DNA of 40,563 bases from Elusimicrobia bacterium LH_S2 (GCA_023660015.1 JAGXOG010000007.1:1-40563); one strand, 5' to 3'. Counted from the first letter of the stretch, positions 1 through 7,993 are shown. Translations and numbers: made by a program. Notes: generated from the sequence alone by a model not told the origin.

Positions 1-70
1 GGAAGGTAATTTAAGACGGATGATTTTAGCTGCTGCTATGGTAATTGATATTGACAATTTTGAAAAATAA
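1..70 (+). CDS. 3' end of an unidentified gene (partial)
   Basis: Only about 22 codons are visible, in frame 2, ending in ...DIDNFEK and a TAA at 68-70. The gene begins before the window. The sequence from about position 54 onward is repeated upstream of the gene at 1022, so the last codons fall inside a duplicated block. It is too short to recognise, and it may simply be an open frame rather than a gene. Confidence 0.3.
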   Translation, partial: EGNLRRMILAAAMVIDIDNFEK

Positions 71-412
71 GGATTTGATATTAAACAAGGGTTTTAAAAA
101 TGAAAAAGTGGAAAATTAAAATAGGTGAAAAAATTTATAGAGCAGATAGCACCAAGAAGACCCAAAATACATAAAAGCAGGAAAAATTCCTGAAGATGCT
201 CTGGTAAAAAGCGGAAATGAAAAAAGTTGGAAACTAATAAGGGAAACTATAGAATTTGAAAAATTTTTTACCACCGGACTGTCCCTGGAAGGTGAAGAAG
301 AAAAACCCACAAAGCAAGAGATAAAAGAAGATGTAAAGGTATGTCCTAAATGTAATTATGAAAATCCCACAGATACTGAATACTGTTCTATGTGCAAATA
401 TTCTTTTATAAA
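54..412 (+). repeat. Direct duplication, copy 1
   Basis: This block matches about 976-1335 at an offset of 922 nt, which becomes 923 nt after a one-base deletion near position 163. It covers about 45 nt of leader, including a shared run ending in ttttaaaaatg, and the codons for the N-terminal domain and the zinc ribbon. Similarity stops soon after the last ribbon cysteine, where the two proteins take unrelated C-termini. The match was read by eye; I did not compute an identity. Confidence 0.8.
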
Positions 413-959
413 AGAAGAAAGAAGACCTGAATCTATTTCAGCCCCCAGGTCTTCTTATGAAGAAAAAAATAAGATTATTGGCTTGGATTTTTCTAAGATT
501 ATTCTGGTTATAATACTTGCCGCAGTGGCTTATGGCGGGTGGAAAGTTTATAATAGATTTACCGAAACTCCTCAGGAAAGATATTTTCGCCTAAAGGAAA
601 AAGTTGAAACAAAAATAGATAAAATAATAAAAGAAGAAAAAGAGTGGATGCAGCATTGGGATAGAAAGCAATCAAAGATTTTAAAAAACCCTGATAAATT
701 TGATAGGTTGGGAAAAAAGTGTTTTAAGGATATGAAAAAGCATATGCAATGGCACGACGATAAATGTAAGGAGGTTAGCCGCATATTACGTTCTATGTCA
801 AAACTTTCTGCTTTTGATGATAGAAGATATTGTGGTGCGAAATAAATAAAAAAATGGAACAAACACGAGGCATTTCTTAAGAAAGTTGGATATAGGGAGT
901 GGTGTGAAGAACAATTTAACAGACTTACAACAGCATTTGGTATGACTAAAAGCCGGTAA
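100..959 (+). pseudogene. Broken paralogue: GYF-like domain, zinc ribbon, one membrane segment
   Basis: The ATG at 100 has the same context as the intact paralogue at 1022. One base is missing near 163 relative to that copy, so the original frame stops at 172-174 after 24 codons. The other frame then stays open from about 165 to a TAA at 843-845; the ORF track lists only its last 151 codons, from 390. It codes for the rest of the GYF-like domain, a four-cysteine ribbon (CPKC...CSMC), one hydrophobic segment (FSKIILVIILAAVAYGGW) and a lysine-rich, probably helical tail. Past that TAA the same frame is open for 37 more codons with protein-like content (...GYREWCEEQFNRL...) to a TAA at 957-959. 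The gene therefore seems to carry a frameshift and a nonsense change. The function of the family is unknown to me. An expressed shorter product starting at 390 is possible but unlikely. Confidence 0.65.
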
Positions 960-975
960 CTGAATTGAAAGAGAA

Positions 976-1335
976 ACAATTTTGAAAAACAGGGATTTGA
1001 TATTAAACAAAAATTTTAAAAATGAAAAAGTGGGAGATTAAAATAGGTGAAAAAATTTATAGAGCAGATAGCACCGAGAAAACCATAAAATATATAAAAG
1101 CAGGAAAAATCCCAAAAGATGCTCTGGTAAAAAGCGGGAATGAAAAAAATTGGAAACCAATAGGAAAAATTATAGAATTTGAAAAGTTTTTTACCACCGG
1201 ACTGTCCCTGGAAGGTGAGAAAGAAGAACCCAAAAAAAAAGAGATAAAAAAAGATGTAAAGGTATGTCCTAAATGTAATTATGAAACTCCCACAAGTGCT
1301 GAATACTGTTCTATATGCAAATATTCTTTTATAAA
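976..1335 (+). repeat. Direct duplication, copy 2
   Basis: Second copy of the block at 54-412. It contains the leader and the 5' third of the intact gene at 1022. Its reading frame is open throughout, so this copy probably shows the undamaged state. Confidence 0.8.
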
Positions 1336-2128
1336 GGATAAGAATAGGAAAGAAAGTATTGATATTCCAAAGCGCAGGATAAAAGCCGAAAGGAAAATCT
1401 CAGCAAATGTATTAAAAAAATCATGGATGCAATGCCTGCTGGCATTTTTTATTTCTTTTTTCATAACTCCCAAATTGAGAATAATCTGGTATCCATTCAG
1501 ATTCATAAAAGTATTCTGGCATGAAATAGGCCATACTGTTTTGTATTGGCTTTTTGGGTATTTTGCCATTCCTGCTGTAGATCCATTAAGTACTGGTGGA
1601 GTATCTTTGGCTGTATCATCTAATTCTGCTGTTCCATTTTTTATAATAGGCATATTAATTGTAGGTACATATCTTATAAGAAAGTATGACTATGGAATTT
1701 ACTTAGGAACAGGAATTACGGTTTTTTATGGAATATTAGCATTTACCCCGGCCGGGGACTGGCTTATCTGGGCAGGTGGTATTCTGGCTGAATATATTCT
1801 AATTGGGGTATCTCTTTACTTTTGTCTCTTTAAAAGAAGATTTAAAGTGAAGGGAGAAAGATTTCTCTATGGGCTGCTGGGATGGATATCTTTTAGAGAA
1901 CGGCTGCAATTTCTATTTAAGTTAAAAACAAGTGAAATATTTTATAAAAATTATATTCATGGTCAGGGCTGGCAAAAAGGTTTGATAGGAGATCTTGCCC
2001 GTATATCATTTGATATAAATCATAAGTTTTCAGTAGATAGTTTTGATACTATAGTAAATATATTTATTGCTCTGATATTTGTTCCTTTAATAATATTGGC
2101 ATATATCTCAGTACGACGTTTTAAATAA
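1022..2128 (+). CDS. Membrane protein with GYF-like domain, zinc ribbon and HEIGH (M50-like) protease motif
   Basis: A 368-aa protein. Residues 1-60 resemble a GYF_2/DUF4339-type domain (KKWEIKIGEKIYRA... then a conserved-looking VKSGNEKNW). Residues 82-99 form a zinc ribbon with Cys82, 85, 96 and 99. After a basic linker, residues 135-365 are strongly hydrophobic with several membrane segments. His167-Glu168-x-x-His171 (WHEIGH) lies in one of them, the arrangement of zinc-dependent intramembrane proteases of the M50 type. I do not see the second M50 motif (NxxPxxxLDG), so the third ligand is unclear. An N-terminal peptide-binding-like domain plus ribbon in front of a membrane protease suggests a regulated protease, but that is inference. 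The start is supported because the same ATG context is conserved in the damaged copy at 100. The gene is AT-rich like its neighbour and unlike the rest of the window. Confidence 0.7.
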   Translation: MKKWEIKIGEKIYRADSTEKTIKYIKAGKIPKDALVKSGNEKNWKPIGKIIEFEKFFTTGLSLEGEKEEPKKKEIKKDVKVCPKCNYETPTSAEYCSICKYSFIKDKNRKESIDIPKRRIKAERKISANVLKKSWMQCLLAFFISFFITPKLRIIWYPFRFIKVFWHEIGHTVLYWLFGYFAIPAVDPLSTGGVSLAVSSNSAVPFFIIGILIVGTYLIRKYDYGIYLGTGITVFYGILAFTPAGDWLIWAGGILAEYILIGVSLYFCLFKRRFKVKGERFLYGLLGWISFRERLQFLFKLKTSEIFYKNYIHGQGWQKGLIGDLARISFDINHKFSVDSFDTIVNIFIALIFVPLIILAYISVRRFK

Positions 2129-2527
2129 TAGGGTAGAAACTGCTTAAATAAATCATTAAAAGGCATCCTAAATATTTGTAAGATTGTTTTTTCACCGTTC
2201 TATCTTATTCTTTGGCCTCGGCGCTGAGCTCTCCTTTCGTGCCAACCTGCTTAAAGATGCTCATATATTTCCTCCTGAAGAACCCCCCGGCATAAATTTT
2301 CAATAGTTCTCATTACCCTTCCGGATTATCCGAAAAGAGCCCGGCCACTTACATTTTGCCAAACTTTTGCTAAACCTTTTTTGGGACATTGTGAGTTATT
2401 GTTTTTACCTCCTTTGTAAATTACAGAAACTATTTTATATCATCTAATATTCCCCTAACCATCACATGATATATTCCATCATCAATTGTAAATCTTGAAC
2501 TTCTTGGCATAACACTTCATTTACCTT
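2129..2527. other. 399-nt gap without an intact gene
   Basis: The gap separates the convergent gene at 1022 and the histidine kinase. It contains the transposase remnant listed separately. On the minus strand there is also a 19-codon ORF (2264-2205, MSIFKQVGTKG...) with a very good GGAGG six bases before its ATG. It is not similar to anything I know and is as likely to be debris as a real peptide. No terminator with a clear stem and T-run was found. Confidence 0.6.
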
Positions 2528-2563
2528 CTATTTATTTAAAAAAACAGAACCGTCCCCTTTTTT
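2376..2563 (-). mobile_element. Possible internally deleted RAYT/Y1-type element
   Basis: Read on the minus strand, the stretch opens with AAAAAAGGGGACGGTTCTG and closes with CACAATGTCCCAAAAAAGG, giving short inverted GGGAC/GTCCC ends around the transposase fragment. Comparable G-rich ends flank REP-associated transposases in many genomes; this is general recollection, not a search. One end lies inside the last codons of the histidine kinase gene. The boundaries are uncertain. Confidence 0.35.
2430..2510 (-). pseudogene. N-terminal fragment of REP-associated tyrosine transposase (Y1/RAYT)
   Basis: This is a 26-codon reading frame too short for the ORF track. It translates as MPRSSRFTIDDGIYHVMVRG... 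and then stops. The pattern MPR-x-x-R-x(5-6)-G-x-YHV-x-x-RG is the usual N-terminus of IS200-like RAYT proteins, which are about 150-300 aa long. The catalytic HUH and tyrosine regions are missing, so it is a dead remnant. An AGAAGG lies upstream of the ATG. Confidence 0.6.
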
Positions 2564-4618
2564 GGGAAGAGTGAAACTAAATACGGAACCTTTTCCCGGT
2601 TTTGATTCTGCCCATATTCTTCCTCCGTGAGCCCGGACTATCTCCTTTGATACGTTGAGGCCTATTCCGGTACCACCGCGCGACCGGCCGTTAATCTGTT
2701 TAAACCTGTCAAATATCTTTTCGCACATTTCCGGCGGCATGCCTTCACCTGTATCCTGCACGTATATTCTTATGCGGCCGGCTTCTTTTTCTGAACCCAG
2801 GATTATTGTTCCGCCGCGCGGAGTATATTTCAGGGCATTGCCAAGTAGATTTATGATTACTCTCTTTATAAGTTTTTTATCCGCATTAACATTGTCAAAG
2901 CTATCCCTATATTTTTTTATTTCCAATTTAATATCTGCATTCTCAGCCTGTGCGGTAAAAGTCTCTTTCATTTCCTGAAAGATATTCTTAATATTAAATT
3001 CGGACTTATCCAGTTCCATATTGCCCGACTCTATTTTTGCCAGATTTAATATATCGTTTATCATTCCCATAAGCCTGTCGGCTTCCGCTTTTAAAACATT
3101 TAAATATTTATTTTCTTCTTTCCCTATGTCTTTGCCTATTTTTAATTTTACCAAATCAGCCATTCCCATAATAGCGGAAAGCGGATTTTTAAGGTCGTGA
3201 GTTATAGACTGCATAAATTTTTCCTTCATCTCTTCTATCTTTTTTTCCAGAGTAATATCTCTTATAACTTTGACCCGGCCGATTTTCTTCCCGCCGGTTG
3301 TAGTTACTTCATCAGTGAATACCTTTATAACTTTTTTCTTTTCTTCTCCTGACAAATCAATTTCGGTTTCTTTTAAGCCTTTAAATATTTTCCTGGTTTT
3401 TTTACTCCGGCTATAATTGTCTATATGCCCGCCTTCGGTTATTTCTTCTTTAAGCCCCAGAAGTTCCTTTGCTCTGTCATTAGCCAGCATTATATAACCG
3501 TCATAATCGGTAAGGACAATTCCGTCATCTATGGAAAAAATTATAGCCTTGGTCTTTGTTCTTTCTTCTATTATCTTATTTATCTGGAGATCATGGTACC
3601 GTTTCAATGATTTTACCATTTCGTTGAAAGTATCCGCTAAAATTTTCATCTCGTCGCGTGTATTAACTTCAACCGTTTTTGTAAAATCACCTGAAGATAC
3701 GGCTTTTGCCCCCTCGGTAAGTTTAAGAATGGGACCCGAAAGTCGGCGGGCAAAAAGATAAGCCACTGCAGCAGCCAGAAAGATAGTATCTATTATCCAT
3801 CGGTATGCAGTCTTTTTAACCTCAATAATTGAAGCATAGGCATATTTAAAAGGCTGTTGGGTTACTATGCCCCATCCCATACTTTTTACCGGAGCAAATG
3901 CGCTTACCTTTTTAATCCCCTTATAACTAAAATCCATTGTACCTATGCTGGCTCTGGCTAAAACAGCTTTAACCGGGGGGATATCCAGTTTTTCTCCTTC
4001 CCGGGAGGACTCCGGGTGCGCTAATACTTTCCCTTCCTCATTTACTAAAAAAACTAACGCGCGGGTGCCTATATCCGTATTTTTAATATCTTCCCATATA
4101 TTATTCAAAATTATGGTGATAAATATATAACTTTTTTCCAGGGGATAAATTATATCCAGGCGGGGTTCGTTCTCTCTGTAATATACGCCGCTTACCGCCG
4201 GGCCTTTTTTTGCCCGCCTAAAAAGATCCGTCTGCGCGCGGTTGGAAAAAGCTGCTTCACTCTCATAATCGGGGTGATATGTCTTGATATATTCCTCCCC
4301 GTCGGAATTAAGCATGGATACGCTTATAAAATATTCAGAAGAAGTAAGCAGCGACCTGATAAGCACCTGTTTAGCATTAAAATCAAGGGACTCCACCGAC
4401 TGGGAATTTATAAGAAAGAGAAGTTTTTCTCTTAAAGCCACTATAAAATTATCCACCTTGTCGGCTAAATATTTTGCTGTATTTATATGATTGGTTCTTG
4501 TTGAATACCTTAGCGCTTCCTGGTTAATATCTATAGTTTTATATCCTATAAAAGAAAGCGGAACTACCGCCACTAAAACAAGTATGGTTATAAACTTATA
4601 TAATAATTTAAAGTTCAA
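2528..4618 (-). CDS. Membrane sensor histidine kinase (dCache-HAMP-PAS-HisKA-HATPase)
   Basis: A 696-aa kinase. A membrane segment at about 8-26 and a second at about 272-292 enclose an extracytoplasmic region of about 240 residues typical of double-Cache sensors (VFLVNEEGKVLAHP). A HAMP linker (RRLSGPILKLTEGAKAVSSG) and a PAS domain (about 350-450, SIDDGIVLTDYDGYIMLAN) follow. The HisKA domain carries the phospho-acceptor His474 (ITHDLKNPLSA). The C-terminal ATPase domain has the N box (NLLGNALKYTP), DTGEGMP and GTGIGLNVSK. All catalytic motifs are intact, so it should autophosphorylate. The last residues, GDGSVFLNK, follow the usual kinase end and coincide with a possible mobile-element end. 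It overlaps the preceding receiver gene by 4 nt and is the last gene of a four-gene operon; those receivers are its obvious partners. The ligand is unknown. Confidence 0.93.
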   Translation of the reverse strand: MNFKLLYKFITILVLVAVVPLSFIGYKTIDINQEALRYSTRTNHINTAKYLADKVDNFIVALREKLLFLINSQSVESLDFNAKQVLIRSLLTSSEYFISVSMLNSDGEEYIKTYHPDYESEAAFSNRAQTDLFRRAKKGPAVSGVYYRENEPRLDIIYPLEKSYIFITIILNNIWEDIKNTDIGTRALVFLVNEEGKVLAHPESSREGEKLDIPPVKAVLARASIGTMDFSYKGIKKVSAFAPVKSMGWGIVTQQPFKYAYASIIEVKKTAYRWIIDTIFLAAAVAYLFARRLSGPILKLTEGAKAVSSGDFTKTVEVNTRDEMKILADTFNEMVKSLKRYHDLQINKIIEERTKTKAIIFSIDDGIVLTDYDGYIMLANDRAKELLGLKEEITEGGHIDNYSRSKKTRKIFKGLKETEIDLSGEEKKKVIKVFTDEVTTTGGKKIGRVKVIRDITLEKKIEEMKEKFMQSITHDLKNPLSAIMGMADLVKLKIGKDIGKEENKYLNVLKAEADRLMGMINDILNLAKIESGNMELDKSEFNIKNIFQEMKETFTAQAENADIKLEIKKYRDSFDNVNADKKLIKRVIINLLGNALKYTPRGGTIILGSEKEAGRIRIYVQDTGEGMPPEMCEKIFDRFKQINGRSRGGTGIGLNVSKEIVRAHGGRIWAESKPGKGSVFSFTLPKKGDGSVFLNK

Positions 4619-5010
4619 CTTTTTTTAAATTTATCACCTAATATTTCTTTTATGGTGGGAATTAAATCTTCGCCTAAATTTGATTTTTCCAGATACCCTT
4701 CGGCGGATCTCTTAAAATATCTCTCCTGAGGGCCGCTAAATCCTCCGGCGGTATAGATAATAACAGGCAGCCGCGATAATTTTGGATTCTTACGAATCCA
4801 TTTTAATACCTCTCCGCCGTCCATAACCGGCATAGAATAATCAAGAATGAGAAGATCAATAAGCGGATTCTTTTTCAGGGACTCAACTGCTTCCCTGCCG
4901 TTACGAACATCAGTAATCTGGACGTTATAAGGCGCCAGATATGCTTTGATTATCATCCGCACATGCATCTCGTCATCGGCAAGTATTATATTTAACTTTT
5001 TTTTATTCAC
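4615..5010 (-). CDS. Single-domain response regulator (CheY-like receiver)
   Basis: A 131-aa receiver domain with no output domain. It has the acidic pair Asp12-Asp13, the phospho-acceptor Asp57 in LILDYSMPVMDG, the conserved Thr in IIYTAGG and the Lys in YLEKS. All residues needed for phosphorylation are present. It overlaps the upstream receiver and the downstream kinase gene by 4 nt each, so the three are probably translationally coupled. It likely relays phosphate from the kinase at 2528-4618 to another protein. Its target cannot be read from sequence. Confidence 0.9.
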   Translation of the reverse strand: MNKKKLNIILADDEMHVRMIIKAYLAPYNVQITDVRNGREAVESLKKNPLIDLLILDYSMPVMDGGEVLKWIRKNPKLSRLPVIIYTAGGFSGPQERYFKRSAEGYLEKSNLGEDLIPTIKEILGDKFKKS

Positions 5011-5351
5011 TTTAACTTTTTATCGCCGAATATTTTGACCAATTCGTCTTTTAATTTTTCCGCGATGACCGGTTTTACCATATATCCCGGAGTCCTCTTT
5101 TTTAAACCGCCCTCGGTTTCTTTTATAAACCCTTCCCATGTAAGAATAATAGACGGCGGCCATGGGCTAATTTTTTTAGCTAACTCCAGGCCTGAATGAT
5201 CTATAATAACTGCATCGTAGGTTCCCTCTCTTAAGAGTTTGAGGGCATCTGCACCACTTGAGGTTTCGTCGGATTCAATACCCATCATCTGAAGGTGGGA
5301 CTTAGTCAGCAGTCTATTAGCGTATTCGTCATCGCATACTAAAAACTTCAC
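5007..5351 (-). CDS. Short, divergent single-domain receiver
   Basis: A 114-aa receiver. The acidic residues (VCDDE), Asp51 (VIIDHSG), Thr in ILTWEG and Lys in YMVKP are present. The usual DxxMPxMDG stretch after the acceptor Asp is missing, because the beta3-alpha3 loop is shortened to DHSGLELAKKI. It may be phosphorylated with altered kinetics or act as a phosphate sink; this is inference. It starts 2 nt after the HD-GYP gene stops and overlaps the next receiver by 4 nt. Confidence 0.85.
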   Translation of the reverse strand: MKFLVCDDEYANRLLTKSHLQMMGIESDETSSGADALKLLREGTYDAVIIDHSGLELAKKISPWPPSIILTWEGFIKETEGGLKKRTPGYMVKPVIAEKLKDELVKIFGDKKLK

Positions 5352-5353
5352 TT

Positions 5354-6853
5354 TTAAGGCTCCTTTCCCGCATAAAACTTACTTTTATAAGCAATAATAA
5401 AACAAGAAGCTATATCACTGTCAAACTGAGAGCCGCTGCAATCCTTAAGTTCTTTTAATGCTTCATCTTCGCTTAACGCTTTACGATAAACTCTACTGGA
5501 TATCATGGCATCAAAAGCGTCAACCACAGTAAGAATACGGGCCGGGTAAGGGATATCCTCTTTACTCAAGCCATCCGGATATCCGTCCCCGTCCCACCTT
5601 TCGTGATGATGTTTAATAGCGTCAAGCAACGGCGCAAACTCTTTTATATGTTCCAATATCTTTACCCCTTTTTGGGGATGTTCTCTTAATATTATCCACT
5701 CCTCGTCAGTAAGTTTTCCTTCTTTAGTAAGTATATAACCGGGAACAGATATTTTACCGATATCATGTAGAAGCGCGGAAAGTTTCAGGTTTTCCATTTT
5801 CTCTTCCTCAAGACCCAAAGCCCTGCCTAAAAGCATAGCATAGATGGTAACCCTTCTTGAGTGACCGTGGGTATATGGGTCTTTACCGTCAATTGCCGCA
5901 GCAAAAGCCTTAACCGAAGATATCAAAAGCTTATGTATATCTTTGTAAAGCTTTAGTCTTTCATAAGTTGACGCTATTTCCCTCGCAACACTTTTTGCCC
6001 ATACCAATTCACTGCCTACAAAGTCTTCCCGGGCCGCGCTACCCGAGACAACAAAAACCCCGACGGCATCGCCGGCTACTAAAAGCGGAACTGCTATTAT
6101 TGCTCTTATATTTGAATTTCCCGAGACATCGTCTATAACCCTATTGTAGTTTTCGTATTCATTTACATCCTGTATCATACGTGGCCTCCTGCTTTCTAAA
6201 ACCTCTCCCGTTATACTTCCTGAAAATGAACTTGTGAAATTTTGACCAGCGCCGTTTTGATCGTAATAATACCGGTTTCCCTCCTCGTCTTTCATATATA
6301 TCCTTACTCCGGAGGCATTTAAATGATTTTTAAGGTGGCCGGCAAGGATTCCCACCAGCGAAGATATATTTTTATCCGAGGAAGTATTCTGTGAAGAATT
6401 AATAATTGTATTCATAACCATAGCATCTTCCAAAAGCTTTTTCTTTAACTGATGCTCTTTAATAAAATGAGCAAGGGCGCGGGCTATTTTGTCAACCAAA
6501 CCCGTATCTTTTTTTGAGGTAAGACAAATTACTATCCCCACTTGCTGTTTTTTGTATTTGATAGGGGATATAACGGCGTACTTGTATCCTGCGTGTCTCT
6601 CTTTTAATGAAAAAGCAGAATCTTTTTTATTTATAAGTTCTTTTGCCCTTAAATTTATTTTGGAAAAAAATTTATCCTCTTTTATAAAATTAAACTTAGC
6701 CGAACTTTCATCTAATACCCCTACGTTCCAAAGCGTTTTTCTTATTTTTTTTGAGAGGCGGGAAGTTATTAATTCCAGTAATTCAGAGGTTGGTTTATCT
6801 GAATCAAGGCACCTGTAAATAAATTCAGTGGATATATCTCTATCATTAAACAA
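5354..6853 (-). CDS. GAF and HD-GYP domain protein (putative cyclic-di-GMP phosphodiesterase)
   Basis: A 499-aa protein. The N-terminal 150 residues are not assigned. A GAF domain spans about 160-300 (ITGEVLESRRPRMIQDV, IAVPLLVAGDAVGVFVV). The HD-GYP domain fills about 320-490: HGHSRRV, the metal-binding HDIGK around His363, and HHHERWDGDGYP at 415-426. All signature residues are kept, so it should hydrolyse cyclic di-GMP. There is no membrane segment, so it is cytoplasmic. The start is a TTG with GGGAG six bases upstream, because no in-frame ATG fits. It is the first gene of the operon with two receivers and a histidine kinase. That suggests the kinase pathway and cyclic-di-GMP turnover are linked, possibly with a receiver modulating this enzyme in trans. 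Confidence 0.92.
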   Translation of the reverse strand: MFNDRDISTEFIYRCLDSDKPTSELLELITSRLSKKIRKTLWNVGVLDESSAKFNFIKEDKFFSKINLRAKELINKKDSAFSLKERHAGYKYAVISPIKYKKQQVGIVICLTSKKDTGLVDKIARALAHFIKEHQLKKKLLEDAMVMNTIINSSQNTSSDKNISSLVGILAGHLKNHLNASGVRIYMKDEEGNRYYYDQNGAGQNFTSSFSGSITGEVLESRRPRMIQDVNEYENYNRVIDDVSGNSNIRAIIAVPLLVAGDAVGVFVVSGSAAREDFVGSELVWAKSVAREIASTYERLKLYKDIHKLLISSVKAFAAAIDGKDPYTHGHSRRVTIYAMLLGRALGLEEEKMENLKLSALLHDIGKISVPGYILTKEGKLTDEEWIILREHPQKGVKILEHIKEFAPLLDAIKHHHERWDGDGYPDGLSKEDIPYPARILTVVDAFDAMISSRVYRKALSEDEALKELKDCSGSQFDSDIASCFIIAYKSKFYAGKEP

Positions 6854-6859
6854 AATTAA

Positions 6860-6876
6860 CTCCCGGAATTATCCGG
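6860..6876 (-). promoter_or_regulatory. Small inverted repeat overlapping the HD-GYP ribosome binding site
   Basis: On the minus strand the leader reads CCGGATAATTCCGGGAG, a perfect 5-bp stem with a 4-nt loop. Its 3' arm supplies the first two G's of the GGGAG preceding the TTG start. A hairpin here could partly hide the ribosome binding site. The stem is short, so this is tentative. Confidence 0.25.
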
Positions 6877-6937
6877 CATTAACTATCCCAAATAATATTG
6901 AGACAGTTTTAGCAAAAATAAAAAATTTTAATAAATA

Positions 6938-7933
6938 TTAAGCTTTGTTATTTGAACCCAGGACATTTGTTATCTTATGTTTATAGAGTTCCTTCAGGGA
7001 TTCGCGGGCCGGGCCGAGATATTTTCTGGGGTCAAATACTTCCGGCTTTTCATTAAATACCTTACGCACCGCGGCAGTCATCGCAAGGCGCCCGTCTGAA
7101 TCAATATTTATTTTACATACCGCAGATTCGGCAGCTTTCCTCAATTGTTCCTCGGGAATTCCTATAGCGTCTTTAATATCTCCCCCGTTATCATTTATTA
7201 TTTTCACTATATCTTTAGGAACGGATGACGAACCGTGAAGCACAATAGCAAATCCCGGAAGTCGCTTTTCTACTTCTTTTAAAATATCAAACTTAAGCGG
7301 CGGCGGAATATATTCTCCTGCTTCATTTTTTCTACACTGCTCGGGAGTAAATTTATTTGCGCCGTGAGAAGTGCCGATGGATATAGCCAAAGAATCCACG
7401 TTGGTTTTTTCAACAAAATCCTGGACCTCTTCAGGCCTGGTATAAGTAGATTTTCCCGCTGCTACCTCATCCTCTATGCCGGCAAGAACGCCGAGTTCTC
7501 CTTCTACAGTAACATCATATTGATGGGCGTACTCAACGACTCTTTTAGTCAGCTTAATATTTTCATCATAAGGATGAGACGAACCGTCTATCATTACCGA
7601 AGAAAAACCTAAATCTATACAACTTTTGCAAAGCTCGAATGTATCTCCGTGGTCAAGGTGCAAAGCTATCGGAATGCCGTCGCCTATTTCTTTGGAATAT
7701 TCCACCGCTCCTTCGGCCATATACCTGAGCAGCGTTTGATTGGCATACTTTCTGGCTCCCGAAGAGATCTGAAGAACAACCGGGGATTTTGTTTCCGAAC
7801 AGGCCATTATTATAGCCTGCAGCTGTTCCATATTATTAAAATTATATCCCGGTATCGCATACCCCCCGCCAACTGCTTTTGCATAAATCTCTTTAGTGTT
7901 TACCAAACCTATCTCTTTATAATTTACAGTCAT
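6938..7933 (-). CDS. fba: Fructose-bisphosphate aldolase, class II
   Basis: A 331-aa zinc-dependent aldolase that reversibly splits fructose-1,6-bisphosphate into dihydroxyacetone phosphate and glyceraldehyde-3-phosphate. Class II motifs are clear: AIPGYNFNNMEQ near the N-terminus, HLDHGD with metal and substrate ligands, VEGELGVLAGIED, AISIGTSHGANKF, VLHGSSSVP and KINIDSDGRLA. Length fits the family. An AAGGAG lies about 8 nt before the ATG and a candidate promoter lies just upstream, so it is probably its own transcription unit downstream of the Mth938-like gene. Together with the pyruvate, phosphate dikinase in this window it points to reversible glycolysis and gluconeogenesis. Confidence 0.96.
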   Translation of the reverse strand: MTVNYKEIGLVNTKEIYAKAVGGGYAIPGYNFNNMEQLQAIIMACSETKSPVVLQISSGARKYANQTLLRYMAEGAVEYSKEIGDGIPIALHLDHGDTFELCKSCIDLGFSSVMIDGSSHPYDENIKLTKRVVEYAHQYDVTVEGELGVLAGIEDEVAAGKSTYTRPEEVQDFVEKTNVDSLAISIGTSHGANKFTPEQCRKNEAGEYIPPPLKFDILKEVEKRLPGFAIVLHGSSSVPKDIVKIINDNGGDIKDAIGIPEEQLRKAAESAVCKINIDSDGRLAMTAAVRKVFNEKPEVFDPRKYLGPARESLKELYKHKITNVLGSNNKA

Positions 7934-7965
7934 TTTTAAAACTCCTTTATATTTCTCCTACTAAC

Positions 7966-7993
7966 TATATAATAAATATCATATCTTTAACAA
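7966..7993 (-). promoter_or_regulatory. Candidate promoter of fba
   Basis: On the minus strand there is TTGTTA, a 16-nt spacer and TATATA, about 33 nt before the aldolase ATG. The spacing leaves room for the strong AAGGAG ribosome binding site. The region is AT-rich, so chance matches are likely. Confidence 0.35.

Noticed and set aside
572-979. Minus-strand ORF of 135 aa (and 798-1010) across the 5' pseudogene
   Set aside because: It is Phe/Ser/Leu-rich shadow sequence of an AT- and Lys-rich plus-strand gene.
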